NCBI RefSeq assembly: GCF_003265705.1
Contig: NW_020313288.1
Location: forward strand, 3,135,616-3,199,615
Direction of reading: 5' to 3'
DNA from: Callorhinus ursinus
Taxonomy: Eukaryota > Chordata > Mammalia > Carnivora > Otariidae
DNA: 64,000 nucleotides
Position 1 is the stretch's first letter; each line of letters begins with the position of its first letter. Shown here piece after piece: positions 18,001 to 30,372 of this stretch. The notes beneath the pieces are model-generated. The model was not told where the DNA came from and made no database searches. It saw nothing but the letters and a program-made list of their open reading frames with translations. A program made the position numbers and the translations under genes.

Positions 18001-18439
18001 TCTGTGGTGTGAGCCTCCCCGTCCGCAGGGCTCTGTGGCAGCCCCCACACACTGATGCCTCTGTGGTATTAAATCTTCGTGGGGGGGCTGATCAGTATCA
18101 ATGTGCTGGCTTTGATCACTGTTGTGAGAGATGCCAATGGGGGAAGCTGGGTGATGGGTACAGGGGGCTCTGCCCCACTTCTGCAACATCTGTGAGTCTA
18201 TAATTAATTTGCAACTAGACATTTAAAAAAATAGCCTCCTGCCAGAAAGAATTTCACAGGGAAGGGCAATTGGGACACAAGAATCCCCACAAGGTTCCTT
18301 GGGGCGAGGGCAAATGAAGAAGCCAGGCTGAGAGTGTGCACGAGGGGGGAGCTATGGGGGGCTCCGTGTGCCATCTGCACACCTCTTCCCCAAATCCCTT
18401 CAAAATGAAAAGCTCGCTCAAGTAAAGACGCTTCTCCCA

Positions 18440-19250
18440 AGGTGATACTCAGATGACCGAGGGGCACACGGAAAGATGCTCAACATCATGAGTCATTGGG
18501 GAAACACAGATCAAACCCACAGTGAGGTAGCATCTCGCCCCCAGCAGGATGACTAGCGTCAGAAAGGCAAGAACAGGGGTTGGGGAAGATGGGGAGAAAT
18601 GGACCCCTTGGGCACCACTGGTGGGCATGGACAACGGGGCTTCCGCCATGGAAGACAGTCTGGTGGTTCCTCGAATGGTTAAACACAGTTACCATGGGAC
18701 CCACGCTCCCTGCCCAAGAGAAACAAAAACATACGTCCACACAAACATGTGTTCACAAATGTTCACGGCAGTGTGACTCACAGTCACCCAAAGGTGGAAG
18801 CAACCCAAAGGTCTGTCAACGGATGAATGGGTAAACACATGTGCTCCGTCTACACAGCAGATTGTTATTCAGCCTTAAAAAGAAGTGTAGCCCTGACACA
18901 CACTACGTGGACCGACCCTGAGGCCACGACACTCGGGGAGGGAACCAGACACAGAAGGCCCCACGGGTGTGAGTCCACGTGGGTGACACGTCTCCAGAAC
19001 AGGCTCATCCATGAACAGGAAGTAGATCTGTTTTTGCCACGGCCTAGAGAATAGGGCTGGGAGGTAACGGCTCATGGGGACAGAGTTTCTTGGGAGAATG
19101 ATCAAAGGATCCAGAATTAGACAGACATGGTGACTGCTCAACTCTGTGCATATACTGTAAGGCACTGAACTGCATACCCTAAATGAACTAACTGTATGGT
19201 GTGTGGAGTACATCTAAATAAAACTACTACCGAAAAAATAAAACTAACAA
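18440..19250 (+). mobile_element. L1 3'-end fragment
   Basis: Order of L1 3' landmarks: GATGCTCAACATCATGAGTC, GGTTCCTCGAATGGTTAAAC, CCACACAAACATGTGTTCAC, TTATTCAGCCTTAAAAAGAA, and an AATAAAACT tail. ZNF554 intron 1. Confidence 0.75.
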
Positions 19251-19407
19251 ACCTGAAAAAAAAACTTGTCAACAGTTAAATATACGTAACTGTATATATA
19301 ACACACACATGTAATATAAGGCAAGACGGCAAAAGCTGGCAAGGATATACACCAAATGGTATCATGGCTAACTCCAGGAGGGACCAGTAATTGCTTAAAT
19401 TATCAAG

Positions 19408-19602
19408 GAAGGGGCGCCTGGGTGGCTCAGTCGTTAAGCGTCTGCCTTCGGCTCAGGTCATGATCCCAGGGTCCTGGGATCGGGCCCCGCATCTGCTCCC
19501 TGCTCCGCGGGAAGCCTGCTTCTCCCTCTGCCGCTCCTCCTGCTCGTGTTCCCTCTCTCGCTCTGTCTGTCAAATAAACAAATTAACTAAAAAAATTTAT
19601 CA
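19408..19602 (+). mobile_element. SINEC copy
   Basis: Flanked by TTATCAAGGAA duplications. Confidence 0.9.
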
Positions 19603-19909
19603 AGGAAGACATGATCCGTGATGCCAACTTCTTTTGCAAACCATTTATGAAGTGAAACTGAGATAAACTAGAACAAAAGCTTGACAACCTGAGCGGGAAG
19701 CCAGAGAGGACGTGCTGCAGAATTCACCAGAGAGCTGGCTCCGACTCACTGGGAGCACGTGGTCTCAGCTATGCAGGGCAGAGGGCCCGCTGGCCAGCCC
19801 CCCGGGGCATCAGGTGTCTCTCTAGGACACACGTGCTCCACCCTGAGCAGGCACCTGCTGGTGAAAACACTGCCCGGTGCTGAGTCAGGTGCTCTACAAG
19901 ATACGCTCA

Positions 19910-20310
19910 AGGCCTGACCTTCCAGTACCCGTGAAAGTGACCTTCTTTGCAAACAGGAAATCTGCAGATATGACTAAGTCATCCTAGAGTCGAGTGGGTC
20001 CTGATGCACAATGACGGACGGTGTCCTTAAAAGGGACACGGACACACAGGGAGAAGGCCATGTGGCAGTGGACGCAGAGACGAGTGACACAGCTTCGAGC
20101 CAAGGGATGCCAAGGGTTGAGAGGGACCCTCAGAAGCTGTAAGAGGCAGGGAGCATCCTCTCCTCGGGCCTTCGGAGGGAGCAGGGCCCTGCTGACCCTT
20201 GACTTCGGACTTCCGGCCTCCAGAATGCGAGAGTGGAGGTTTCTGTTGTATTGGCCACGCAGGCTGTGGTGCTCTGCTCTGGCGGCCCCAGGACACTCAC
20301 AAACACCAGA
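19910..20310 (+). mobile_element. ERVL-MaLR solo LTR relic (MLT1A-like)
   Basis: GGCCATGTGGCAGTGGACGC and GACTTCCGGCCTCCAGAATG follow the MLT1A 3' half. ZNF554 intron 1. Confidence 0.6.
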
Positions 20311-21199
20311 GGCAAACAGAGAGGGAGGGCTCTGGTCCTCGCTTTAGCCTTGTTGCCCGGGAGCTTCATGCAGGGGACGGAACACGTCTACCACCCTGGC
20401 CCCCACACTGCATGCGGTTCCGTCCTTGCTCTGGCGACACTGCAGCTCACGGCAGTGGGTGCAGGTCCCCCGGCCCCTTCCTAGCTTTTCCAGACCAATT
20501 CTCTGCCACCCTCTCAAGGTTTGAAGACCCTCCTAATCGCGGTGCATGTCAGTGGCCCCCTACGCCCCCTCCTTCACCCAGGCCTGTGGCACGTGGCTCA
20601 GGACTTTCCCTCTCAATGTCTGAACCACAGAAACTCATCCTTTCTCCACAGGAAGGCCAGATGAGGCCCGATGGGGGCTTCCTCACAAGAACAATGAAAC
20701 GCACCCCAGGGAAGGGGAGAGACTGGAGGGCTTGGTGCTAGGGCACTGGCAGAATGGTCAGCTGCTTCCTCCTCCCCTGGCCGGTGCGCTGGGCATAAAC
20801 GGAGTGGACCCTCGATACCACTAGAACCACAGGGCCACAGGGTAAGTCAGGGTCTACCCCCAGATATCACCCACGGTCCCCTAGGGACAGTCACTCCCAA
20901 ACGAGAGCTCGCTGGTTTCGGGGATTCCATCCGCCCGAAAAGACTCCCTGTGCCTTGATGATCTGCCCTCCCGAGGCCCTAGGATGCTGCACACAACTAA
21001 ATACACACCCTGAGGGGAGTGGGGAGCACGAGACACAGCTGCTGGGGCTGGGTCTCTCTGGTTCGTACCGTCTGACCCTTTGGGAATTTATTCTGCTATC
21101 TAGTGAGCAGGGATCTGACTCAGGTGTTTTTCCGGATAATTAATGTAGGGTCTCCCCCCTCCCCCCTCCCCCGGGGCGCTGTGGGCACTGGGGCTGGAC

Positions 21200-21360
21200 C
21201 GTTCTCTGGGGCGGGGCCGTCCGGGCGCTGTGGGGTCTGAGCGGCATTCCTGGCCCCACCCCCCCGATGCCAGGCACTCCCCCCCCCGCATGACAACCAC
21301 CAATGTCCCCAGACCCTGCCCACGGGGGACGGGGACAGGCAGAATCGCCCCGGGGAGACC
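21200..21360 (-). mobile_element. MER5A hAT transposon relic, antisense
   Basis: GGCCCCACCCCCCCGATGCC and GACAACCACCAATGTCCCCA match antisense MER5A. Abuts the ZNF554 CpG island. Confidence 0.65.
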
Positions 21361-21419
21361 TCTGGCTAGCCCAGGGAAGCCCGGGGGTTCCAAGCCCTCT
21401 CCGCCTTCAAGAGCAAACA

Positions 21420-22050
21420 GGTTCATTCCGTTTCCCTTCCAAGTCTGGGCTGGACGAGCTGTCGTCCGCTCCTGGCAGCGCGCGCCCCCGGGGGTCCCAC
21501 ACGGGGGCTCCCCGCAAGGAAGGCTTGGACTCTGCCGTTCTGGGAGCTGGGCGGCCTTTCCGACCGCCCCGTGCCGCCTGTCCACGGGAACGCCGAGGCC
21601 CCGCTCCCGCCCGGACCCCCGCGCAGACCCCGCACACCGGGCTTCGGGCGCGGCCGGCCAGGAAGGCGCGAAGCACCGCCTGCGGCCACGCCGCCCCCAA
21701 ACGGGCGCAGGTGTCACCGGGAGCGCACCGCTCGGGCGCCACCGGCTCCCGCGCCAGCCCCGGACCCCTCCTCCCTCCGGCCCGCGCCCCCGCCCCGTTC
21801 ACTCACGCCGCGCCGCCGCCGCCGCCGCCCCCGCACGCGCTCCCAGGACGGACGCGGCAGTGCGCCTGCGCACCGCGTGGCCGCGAACTACAAGTCCCAG
21901 GAGCTGCGGGTCTGGCGCTGGGTTTCCCCCGTGCCTCTGGGGCAACGAGTCTAGTCACAGCGCCATCAGCGGGCGGGAGGTGTCTCCGCAGGACGGAGAA
22001 GCTTCCTGCCCAGCGGCAGATGCGCCGAGCGCTTGGCCTGTCCCTGAATG
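21420..22050 (-). promoter_or_regulatory. ZNF554: ZNF554 CpG-island promoter with ZNF143 and NRF1 motifs
   Basis: CpG-dense and TATA-less. ACTACAAGTCCCAG at 21887-21900 fits the conserved ZNF143/STAF promoter motif ACTAYRNNNCCCR. The NRF1-like TGCGCCTGCGCA is at 21861-21872. Both lie immediately upstream of the inferred exon 1. Confidence 0.7.
21807..21870 (-). other. ZNF554: Probable non-coding first exon of ZNF554
   Basis: The minus strand ends in a (GGC)n run and CGCGGC|gtgagtg, a strong donor at 21806-21801, within a CpG island. Joining it to the 14643 acceptor keeps an open frame but supplies no ATG, so it is taken as 5' UTR. The upstream limit is approximate. Confidence 0.6.
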
Positions 22051-22449
22051 AGGGAGAAAATGCGAGTGATGTATTTGGCACGATGCCTGAGACCTAAAGA
22101 TTTGCCTATTTATTAACAAGTTATGTAAATATGTAATCCAATTTTTACTTGGTAAAACTGTTATAAGGATATTTATCAGTAATACTGATAGATGGACTTG
22201 TGTTATTAATAATATGTTGAAATAATAAAACTACCATAATTAATATAGTAATGTATCATAGGTTCATAATATATATTGTTATAATCAACTATGATATTCT
22301 GTATAATACAGTAAAATGTAACCATCTAATGATAAAATAATATCAATAAGTTATACAAATATGTGATCAATTATACATTTTAAAAATTATGATGATGATT
22401 ATTGGCCCAAACCATGATATGTATTATATGTCTTTCAGTATACTATTGT

Positions 22450-23200
22450 TTTTCTTTTTCAAATGTTTATTTAAATTCTGGTTAGTTGATGTATCGTGCA
22501 ATATTCATTTCTGGAGTAGAATTCAGTGATTCATCACTTACATACAACACCCAGTGCTCATCACAAGTGCCCTCCTTAATACCCATCCCCCACTTAGCCC
22601 ATCCCCCACCCACCTCCCTCCATCAACGCTCAGTTTGTTCTCTATGGTTAAGAGTCTCTTATGGTTTTTTCCCCTTCTCTCTTTTTTTCCTTCCCATATG
22701 TTTATCTGTTTAATTTCCTAAATTCCACATATGAGTGAAATCATACGGTATATGTCTTTCTCTGACTGACTTATTTTGCTTAGCATAATACACTTTAGCT
22801 CCATCCACACCATTGCAAATGGCAAGATTTCATTCTTTTTGATAGCTGAGTAATATTCCATGATGTATATATATATATATATATGAGATATACATGTGTG
22901 TGTATATATATCTCACATATATCTCTCTCACGTATATATATCTCACATCATCTTTATCCATTCGTCTGTTGATGGACATTTGGTTTCTTTCCATAGTGTG
23001 GCTATTGTTGATAATGCTGCTATAAACATTGGGGTACCCCTTTGAATTAGTCTTTTTGTATTTTTTGGGTACATACCTAGTAGTGCAATTGCTGGTTGGT
23101 AGGGTAGTCCTATTTTTAACTTTCTGAGGAACCCCCATACTGTTTTCCAGAGCAGCTTCACCAGTTTGCATTCCCACCAACAGTACAAGAGGGCCCCTAT
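22450..23200 (-). mobile_element. Carnivore L1 3'-end, antisense
   Basis: Contains the familiar antisense text CAGTTTGTTCTCTATGGTTA and TAGCTGAGTAATATTCCATG, and is interrupted near 22864-22940 by a TA/CA microsatellite. Less diverged than the other L1 pieces. Confidence 0.75.
22864..22960. repeat. TA/CA microsatellite within L1
   Basis: Uninterrupted TA run followed by imperfect TATATCTCACA units. Confidence 0.85.
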
Positions 23201-23514
23201 TTATTTCTCTTTCTCACTCTTTTTCTCTCTATGCAATGGCCAAGCCCTGTGCTGCGTGTTTTTTCTTTGTAGAAGAAATAGAGTCCCCTGAAATGGAGAG
23301 AAGTTGGCAATACTTCCTGATCAACAGGCACTCCGGCAAAATGGATTAGGATCTTTTCTCCAGAGTTGCATCTTATTTGTTTCAAGCCTGAACTGGGAAT
23401 CTAGTCTTCGAGTGGCTTTGGTTTAAGTAGAATAAACATCAGGAAGAAGGTCCCAGTGGTTGGATAAACTTGTGTCACATGTGGCCCAAGCCAACTCAAT
23501 AATAAACATAATGT

Positions 23515-23870
23515 GTGTTATGATTGAATGTTTGTGTCCCCCCCCAAATTCGCAAGTTAATACCTAATCCCCAATGTGATGATATTAGGAGGTGGGGCCT
23601 TTGAGAGGTGATTATTAGGCGGAGCCATCACGGATGGGGTTAGTGCCCTTATAAAAGAGACCCAAAAGAGCTCCCTCATCCCTCCCACTATGTGAGGACG
23701 TGGAAGGAAGAAGTCAGCTATCTGCAACCTGGAAGGGGGTTCTCACCTGCTCGTGCGGGCACCCTGATCTTGAACATCCAGCCTCCAGAACTGTGAGAAG
23801 CAAATGGTTATGAAAGCCACCCAGTCTAGGGCCATTTGTTAAAGCCATCTTTACAGACTAAGACGATGTG
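23515..23870 (+). mobile_element. ERVL-MaLR-like LTR relic
   Basis: Landmarks are GATGATATTAGGAGGTGGGG, GTTAGTGCCCTTATAAAAGA and GCCTCCAGAACTGTGAGAAG. The exact subfamily is not certain. Confidence 0.55.
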
Positions 23871-24499
23871 TTAAATAATTTTCAAACCACTTTTCCAGTC
23901 TGGTTTTTCCAGTCTTAGCTTGTGGCATGGAAGATGTGCCGCCCAGACTGCCTTTAGGACTGGAGGACCTATTCCTCCTCATAGTCCTCTGAGCTGCTGC
24001 TGACCATCCTAAGTTTTCAGTCTTGCTTACTAAAAAAATAACAGCAGCGTGTTGAGTGATTTATATTAAATATAAAAGTAAATGGAATGGCAATAGTAGA
24101 AAGGCTGGAAAAGGAGAAATGGAAGTATACTATTGCAAGGTTCTTACACCTGAAGTCCTATCACATGAAGGCAAATTGTAACAGGTTAGGTGTATACAAG
24201 AAACCCTAACATAGCTAACAAACTAAATATCAAAACAGAGTGATAGCTAATAAATCAACAAGAAAATAGGATAGAATCATAAAAAATACTCAGTTACGCC
24301 AAAGGAAGGCAGAAGAAGAGGGTAAGGGTAAATTGAAGTGACTAGCATATAAACAGCAAGGCAACAGACTCAAAGTTAACCATACTAAAAATCACATTAA
24401 TTGTTACTGGTTTAATACCTGAATTAAAAAGTCAGAGATTGTCAGATAAGAAAGTAAGGCCCAAAAATATGCTGGCTACAAGAAATACACTTTATTTCT

Positions 24500-24687
24500 T
24501 TTTTAAGATTTATTTATTTATTTATTTGACACAGCGAGAGAGGGAACACAAGCAGGGTGAGTGGGAGAGGGAGAAGCAGGCTTCCCGCTGAGCAGGGAGC
24601 CCAATGCGGGGCTCGATCCTAGGACCCTGGGATCATGACCTGAACTGAAGGCAGATGCTTAACCGTCTGAGCCACCCAGGTGCCCCG
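24500..24687 (-). mobile_element. SINEC copy
   Basis: Flanked by GAAATACACTTTA duplications. Confidence 0.9.
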
Positions 24688-25311
24688 AAATACACTTTAA
24701 ATATAAAGACCAAATAGGTTAGAAAGAACAGGAAATTGAGAGACACAGCATGCTAATACTAGTCAACAGAAGGTAAAAGTAGCTGTACTTCTGTCAAAGC
24801 TGATGTCAGAGCAAAGAATACTACCATGGATTAAAAAAAGGTCATTTTGTAATCATAAACGTGTCAAATAAGTCAAAAGGACATAACAATCCAAAATATT
24901 TATGCAACTATTAACAGAGCTTCAAAATACACAAAACAAAAATCTTTTTTTGGATTTTGCAGGTAGAACTGCAAGGAGAAATAGATATAGTTGGAGATGA
25001 TTTTAGTATTCCTTGTAGCAGTCAGGGTTTCCAGAGATACAGAGGGTGATTAATTTTTAGGAACTGTGTTATGTGATTATGGGGGCTGACAAGTCCAAAA
25101 TCTTCAGGGAAGGCTGGAGACCCAAGGAAGAGTGAATGTTGCAGCTCAAGACCAAAGGCCGTCTAGAGGGAGGATTCCTTCTTCCTTAGAGCTCCGTCTT
25201 TCTTCCTTAAGGCTTTCAACAGATTGAATGAGGCCCCCCACATTATGGAGGATAATCTGATTCAGTCAAAGTGGACTGATTTAAATATTAATTTAAAATT
25301 ACCTCCACTGC

Positions 25312-25515
25312 GGGGCACCTGGGTGACTCAGTCAGTTAAGTGTCCGACTCTTGATTGTGGCTCAGGTCATGATCTCAGGGTCGTGTGTTCGAGTGCCGTG
25401 TGGGGCTCTGCGCTCAGCGGGGAGTCTGCTTGAGATACCCTCTCCCTCTGCCCCTCCCCCTGCTCATTCGTTCTCTCTTTCTCTCTCTCAAATAATCTTT
25501 AAAATAAATAAAAAT
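25312..25515 (+). mobile_element. SINEC copy
   Basis: Flanked by AAAATTACCTCCAC duplications. Confidence 0.9.
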
Positions 25516-25802
25516 TAAATAAAAATTACCTCCACAGCAACATCTAGACTGACGTTTGACCAAACAATGGGTACCATAACCTAGCCAAGAGGACAGGTAA
25601 AATTAATCATCACACCTCTCTCTCAATAATTGGTAGAACAATTAGGCAGAGCATTAGCAGAGGTGTAGATTTAAACAACCCTATCAACAAACTTGACTGG
25701 ACTGCTATTTATGAGACACTCTGCCCAACACCAGCCAAACACACATTCTTCCTAAATGTACACAGAACAAATGCTAAGATAGATTATATTCTGAGCCATA
25801 AA

Positions 25803-25962
25803 CTTTTTTTTTTTTTAAGAAAGGGAGAGTTGGGGGAAGGGCAGAGGGAGAAGGGGAGAGAGAGAATCCCAACTCGGGTCTCGATCTCACAACCCTGAGA
25901 TCAAGACCTGAGCTGAAATCAAGAGTCAGAAGCTTAACCAACTGAGCCACCCAGCCCCCCAA
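25803..25962 (-). mobile_element. SINEC copy, truncated
   Basis: Reverse copy ending CCACCCAGCCCCCC, shortly upstream of V2R exon 3. Confidence 0.8.
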
Positions 25963-26101
25963 AATTTTTTTTGTTACATCCAAAAGGATTCAAGTCATAC
26001 AAAACATGTGTGATTGGTTAATGATGTATACTGCACAGTGTTCTCCCTCATGTTGCTTCCATTGAGTGAAAAATGGACCCCACTTTTCTCTTCCCCTTCA
26101 G

Positions 26102-26680
26102 ATCACGTATGGGCCTTATGATCTGCCCTTGAGTGACAAAGGTCAGTTTCCATCTCTGTATCAGATGGCCTCCAGGGATGCTGCTCTGGCCCCAGGCATG
26201 GTGGTGTTGTTGCTGCATTTTGGCCAGACCTGGGTGGGGCTGTTTGTCTCAGATGATATGAAAGGGAAGTGGTTCCTCTGGGATCTGAAAGAGGAAATGG
26301 TCAGGAAAGCTATCTGTGTAGGCTGTACAAAGAGGACGCCGACCACAGAGCAATTCCATCCTTCCTCAGAATGGACTTTCCAGAGTCATCGATTTGACAG
26401 TCATGACTATTGTTTATGGGGACACAGTTCTCCGACAAACCTCCGCGTAGCTGGGTTGAATACTATCACCACACAGAAGGTGTGGGTCACCCAGTGGGAT
26501 TTCACCACCAGTGGGAAAGACTCCATGTTTGACGCTTTCCAAGGGACTCGCCTTTTCACACCCAGAGCAACGAAGTCCCTGGTTTCTCACGTTTTATACA
26601 GACAATTAACTGTTGTAGATACCCAGAAGATGTTGTCCTTAGTAAACTGGTGATTTTATTTCACGTGAGTCTTTATAACC
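26102..26680 (+). pseudogene. V2R pseudogene exon 3 (ligand-binding lobe)
   Basis: The acceptor ttccccttcag precedes ITYGPYDLPLSDKGQFPSL. The frame is open for about 180 codons, but the middle lacks residues expected for the family. Near 26565 the homology moves to another frame (PGFSRFIQTINCCRYPEDVV), so there is at least one frameshift. The stop TGA at 26651-26653 belongs to the shifted frame. Confidence 0.85.
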
Positions 26681-26873
26681 AGCCAAATTTACTTTGGCCA
26701 GTAGAATGCATTTCCCAGCCATGATGTCTTTTACTGATGGTCTGAAATGATCCAAGTCCCCCTTTGTGCAACTACTCTAAAGAAGAGTTTATATACTTTC
26801 TTATTTAACCCTGTGAGCACGTACAGGGTTAGTTATTGCTCTTTCCTTTTAACAAATTAAGACATTGGTTCTT

Positions 26874-26978
26874 TTTTTTTTTTTTAAGTAATCTCTACCC
26901 CCAACATGGGGCTCAAACTCACCACCCCGAAAACAAGAGTCTCATTCATGCTCCACCGATCTAGCCAGCCAGGTACCC
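26874..26978 (-). mobile_element. Old SINEC copy, short form
   Basis: Flanked by AAGACATTGGTTCTT at 26859 and 26979. Confidence 0.8.
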
Positions 26979-26993
26979 CAAGACATTGGTTCT

Positions 26994-27175
26994 TTTTTTT
27001 TTTTAAGATTTTATTTATTTGACAGAGAGAGCACAAGCAGGGGCAGTGGCAGGCAGAGGGAGAAGCAGACTCCCTGCGGAGCAGGGAGCCCGATGTGGGG
27101 CTCCATCCCAGGACCCTGGTATCGTGACCTGAGCCGAAGACAGACGCCCAACCAACTGAACCACCTAGGTGCCCC
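26994..27175 (-). mobile_element. SINEC copy at the same target site
   Basis: Flanked by AAGACATTGGTTCTT at 26979 and AAGACATTGGCTCTT at 27176, so it entered a target duplication of its neighbour. Confidence 0.85.
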
Positions 27176-27214
27176 AAGACATTGGCTCTTAAAGGCTCAC
27201 CTATCCAGGAGTTC

Positions 27215-27418
27215 TTATTTTTATTTTTTTTAAGATTTTATTTATTTATTTGACAGAGAGAGACACAGCGAGAGCAGGAACACAAGCAGGGGGAGTGGGA
27301 GAGGGAGAAGCAGGTCTCCTGCTGAGCAAGGAGCCTGATGCGGGACTCGATCCCAGGACCCTGGGATCATGACCTGAGCCGAAGGCAGACGCTTAACAAC
27401 TGAGCCACCCAGGCGCCC
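27215..27418 (-). mobile_element. SINEC copy
   Basis: Flanked by CTATCCAGGAGTT on both sides; third SINE in 550 bp. Confidence 0.9.
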
Positions 27419-28297
27419 TATCCAGGAGTTTTTAAATGTAGGTTTTATTGTTATTCAGGTACGGAGGGGCCAACAGATCAGGAGACAGCGGCCATTGAAA
27501 AGACAGTTTATTGCTGACACTTCCCTAGTAGAGGGGGCACGCCACTGGTGGGGAGCACTCTGGGAAGCACCAGGATCCATCAGGAGGCAGGGGTGTGGGG
27601 AACATGGGTGGGAGTCTTTATTGTGGTTTCCCTGGGAAGAAACAGGTGTGGCAATTAGAAACAGTAGGTTTAGGATTGGCTGACATGAATAATCTCAGTG
27701 GAGTCTGGAGGGTAGGGGCATCCCTAGTTGTCCGGCAACTAGCCCTGGAATGATTAGGGCAGGGGCATAGTGACCCAGAGTGTGAGAGCCCCAAATAGGA
27801 GGGGATGGGACGGGGACTCTGAATTGATTGGTTTGCATATGAAAGGTGCACTGCAGGAGACTTAGCCTCAGGAATTAGTTAGCCCTGGGAGGGGCCGTCC
27901 CTCCAGGGTCAGGGGAGGTCTCAGATGTGAAAGCATCACAAATAAAAGGCCTGCTTAGCACACCGGACCCCAGGTCCTGGAGTAGTCTGGATTTTCTGAA
28001 TCTATTTAATGCCTAGAGAATGTCTTCGATCCCTGTCCTCAAGCATCAGGGGATGACTGGCATTTTCAACTAGCATTACACATGTTAACAAAAATGTACA
28101 TGTGTGCGTGATTTTCTGTGTATTGTTTTCATACATTATCTCAGTTGATACCCAAACACACAACACACACAGAATTTGTGATGAACTTTGAGGTTGAAGG
28201 AGGTACAGGATTTCCTCCCCTGCGTCTAGCGGCCGAGGTAGTTCTAAGATATTTCCCAGGGAAGCTCATATTCCATTGCTGAATGTTTCTCTTTCAG

Positions 28298-28700
28298 CTT
28301 CATCCCCGTCGGAAGAACATCCACTTTAACAACAGCACTGGTGACCAGGTTTCTTTGGACCAGAAAAGAAAATATGTGGAACGATACAATATTCTTTTTT
28401 AAGATTTTCTTTATTTATTTGAGAGAGAGAGAGAGCACAAGCAGGGGGAGCAGCAGAGGGAGAGGGAGAAGCAGACTTCCGCTGAGCAGGGAGCCCGACG
28501 CTGGGACTCGATCCCAGAACCCCAGGATCACGACCTGAGCCGAAGGCAGACGCTTCACCAACTGAGCCACCCAGGCGCCCCATGATATGATATTCTTAAC
28601 CATGGAATCTTTCCACTGGGACTGGGACTTGAGATGAAACGAGGCAGTTTGATCCCTGGCACCGCATGGTCAAGGCTCGACTGTCCAGGGAGACGTGACT
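28298..28700 (+). pseudogene. V2R pseudogene exon 4 split by a SINE
   Basis: After acceptor tttctctttcag the exon reads LHPRRKNIHFNNSTGDQVS. It is broken at about 28394 by a minus-strand SINEC and resumes at 28581 with DILNHGIFPLGLGLEMK. The bases either side of the SINE (GATACAATATTCTT and GATATGATATTCTT) look like a diverged target-site duplication. Confidence 0.85.
28395..28580 (-). mobile_element. SINEC copy in V2R exon 4
   Basis: Splits the pseudogene exon and post-dates or contributes to loss of the receptor. Confidence 0.9.
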
Positions 28701-28899
28701 GAGCGGGCTGTGAGGCTTCCCGAGGTTGGACTCCTGGGGATTTATACTTCATGCACACATTTGAGGAGAGCATTCTCATCACAGCGAGCCGACTCCTGTG
28801 TCTCATTTCAAGGTCCATATTTATGAAAAAAAACTTTCAATTTATGTAATTATAGACTTCTTCCTTACTCATTGTCCAGCGGCTACAGAAATACCACAC

Positions 28900-29340
28900 T
28901 CAAACATACAGATACATTTTTCTCTAATTTTTATTAAGATAGTATCCTGCAGGGAACTTTATGATTTCCTATAGATTAGTTAAATAGACTGCATTCTTAA
29001 ACTAAACTGTATGAATGTGCAGATACACAGGGCTAGACCATGTTAAATGAACATCCCCCTACATTTAAGTTACATATTTTGTTCTAATTTAACGATTTCT
29101 TTATTGGTGGGCATTTGAGTTGTCTTAAATTTTCCATTATTATAAATAATGCTACAATGAACGTTTCACATACAACTTAACCAAATGTGCACGTACTTCT
29201 ATCGGATCCCTAGATATGGAATTTTGGGGTGGTGTGTATTTACATCTTAAACTTTGATAGATAATATCAAATTGCTCTCCATTAAGACTTTTATTAGCTC
29301 ATACTTTATCCCAATCTTGATTTTATCACACTTTTTAAAA
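28900..29340 (-). mobile_element. Old L1 fragment, antisense
   Basis: TTATAAATAATGCTACAATG and ATCAAATTGCTCTCCATTAA match antisense L1M 3' regions. It follows the V2R exon 4 relic. A similar stretch at 30100-30365 may be another piece of the same element. Confidence 0.6.
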
Positions 29341-30372
29341 TGCTTCCAATCTGATGGGTGTCTTATTGTGTGATCTAATTACGGTATAAGATGAAGGCCC
29401 ACGACACTGCAGGTCCACTGGACTTTCTATAGGTGCTCACCTGTCTCATTGGAAGTCTCCCTGTGTGGACAAGGGGTGCAATCATGGCAGTAGGCAGGCA
29501 TCCCCTCCTGAGGGTTTTTCATAAACCCAGGCAGGACCACAGCCCTGGCTGCGCACAGAGCGGGCAGTCTGAAGATGAGAAGTTCTACCAATAAACATGT
29601 GTCTAATTAGCAACAGATGATGTGTCAATAGCTCACAAAGATAATGATAGTGTTTTTACACAGACAAAAATGATTGTGTTGCAGACCCGATGGTCACAAT
29701 ACCTATGATCAGGGAAATAACTGGTAAGTGAAAATGGGTCCATACTTATGGGCAAAAAATGTATGCCAAACCATATCCACAGCTGGGTGGAAGCCATATG
29801 GGCCAAATGACAATGAAAATCACATTTCCAAAGCACAGGATATGTGGGTAGCATGAAAATACGTAATCATTGCCTGAGGGTACCATCCACTTTCCATAAC
29901 ACCCTTACCACCAGCGAGGGATACTCAGGGTAGGGAAGAATATGCTCAAGTGCACAGGGAGCTGAGAGTTTGGAGCATTTGTGGAATTTCAAGTCGGTAG
30001 AAGTGCATTTCCTGCTAGGCTAAAGAGTTTGGACTTTATCCGGAGCACATGTGATCAGTTTTAAACAGTCTCGTGATCAGATTTGCATGCTTAAGCAGTC
30101 ACTTCATTAGTGGTGCTCCTTAGGAGGGTATCAGAACTGAAGGTGGGATACCACCTAGAAATCCACTGCAAGCAAAGGGGAGGGACACCATGAATATCCT
30201 TGTGTATGTACTTTTGCACCCTTGGGCTAGTATTTCTGCAGGACAGATGCCTGGAAATGGATACTGACCCACCTGCATATGCATATACTTGCATCTTAAG
30301 GACCCTTGACACACCTTACCAAATTGCTCTTTCAAATTCTTGTACCTATTTACCAAAAACCTCATCCTTTTT

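Noticed and set aside
19391..19621. Recurring peptide [24 protein letters not shown] seen at about twenty places
   Set aside because: It is the chance translation of the SINEC repeat in one frame, not a protein family.
21150..21175. C-rich tract as a functional G-quadruplex
   Set aside because: Only three long G-runs on the minus strand. Possible but not supported by anything else here.
26066..26653. 195-codon open frame as an intact small gene
   Set aside because: The homology starts at the splice acceptor at 26102, not at the ATG at 26066, and switches frame near 26565.
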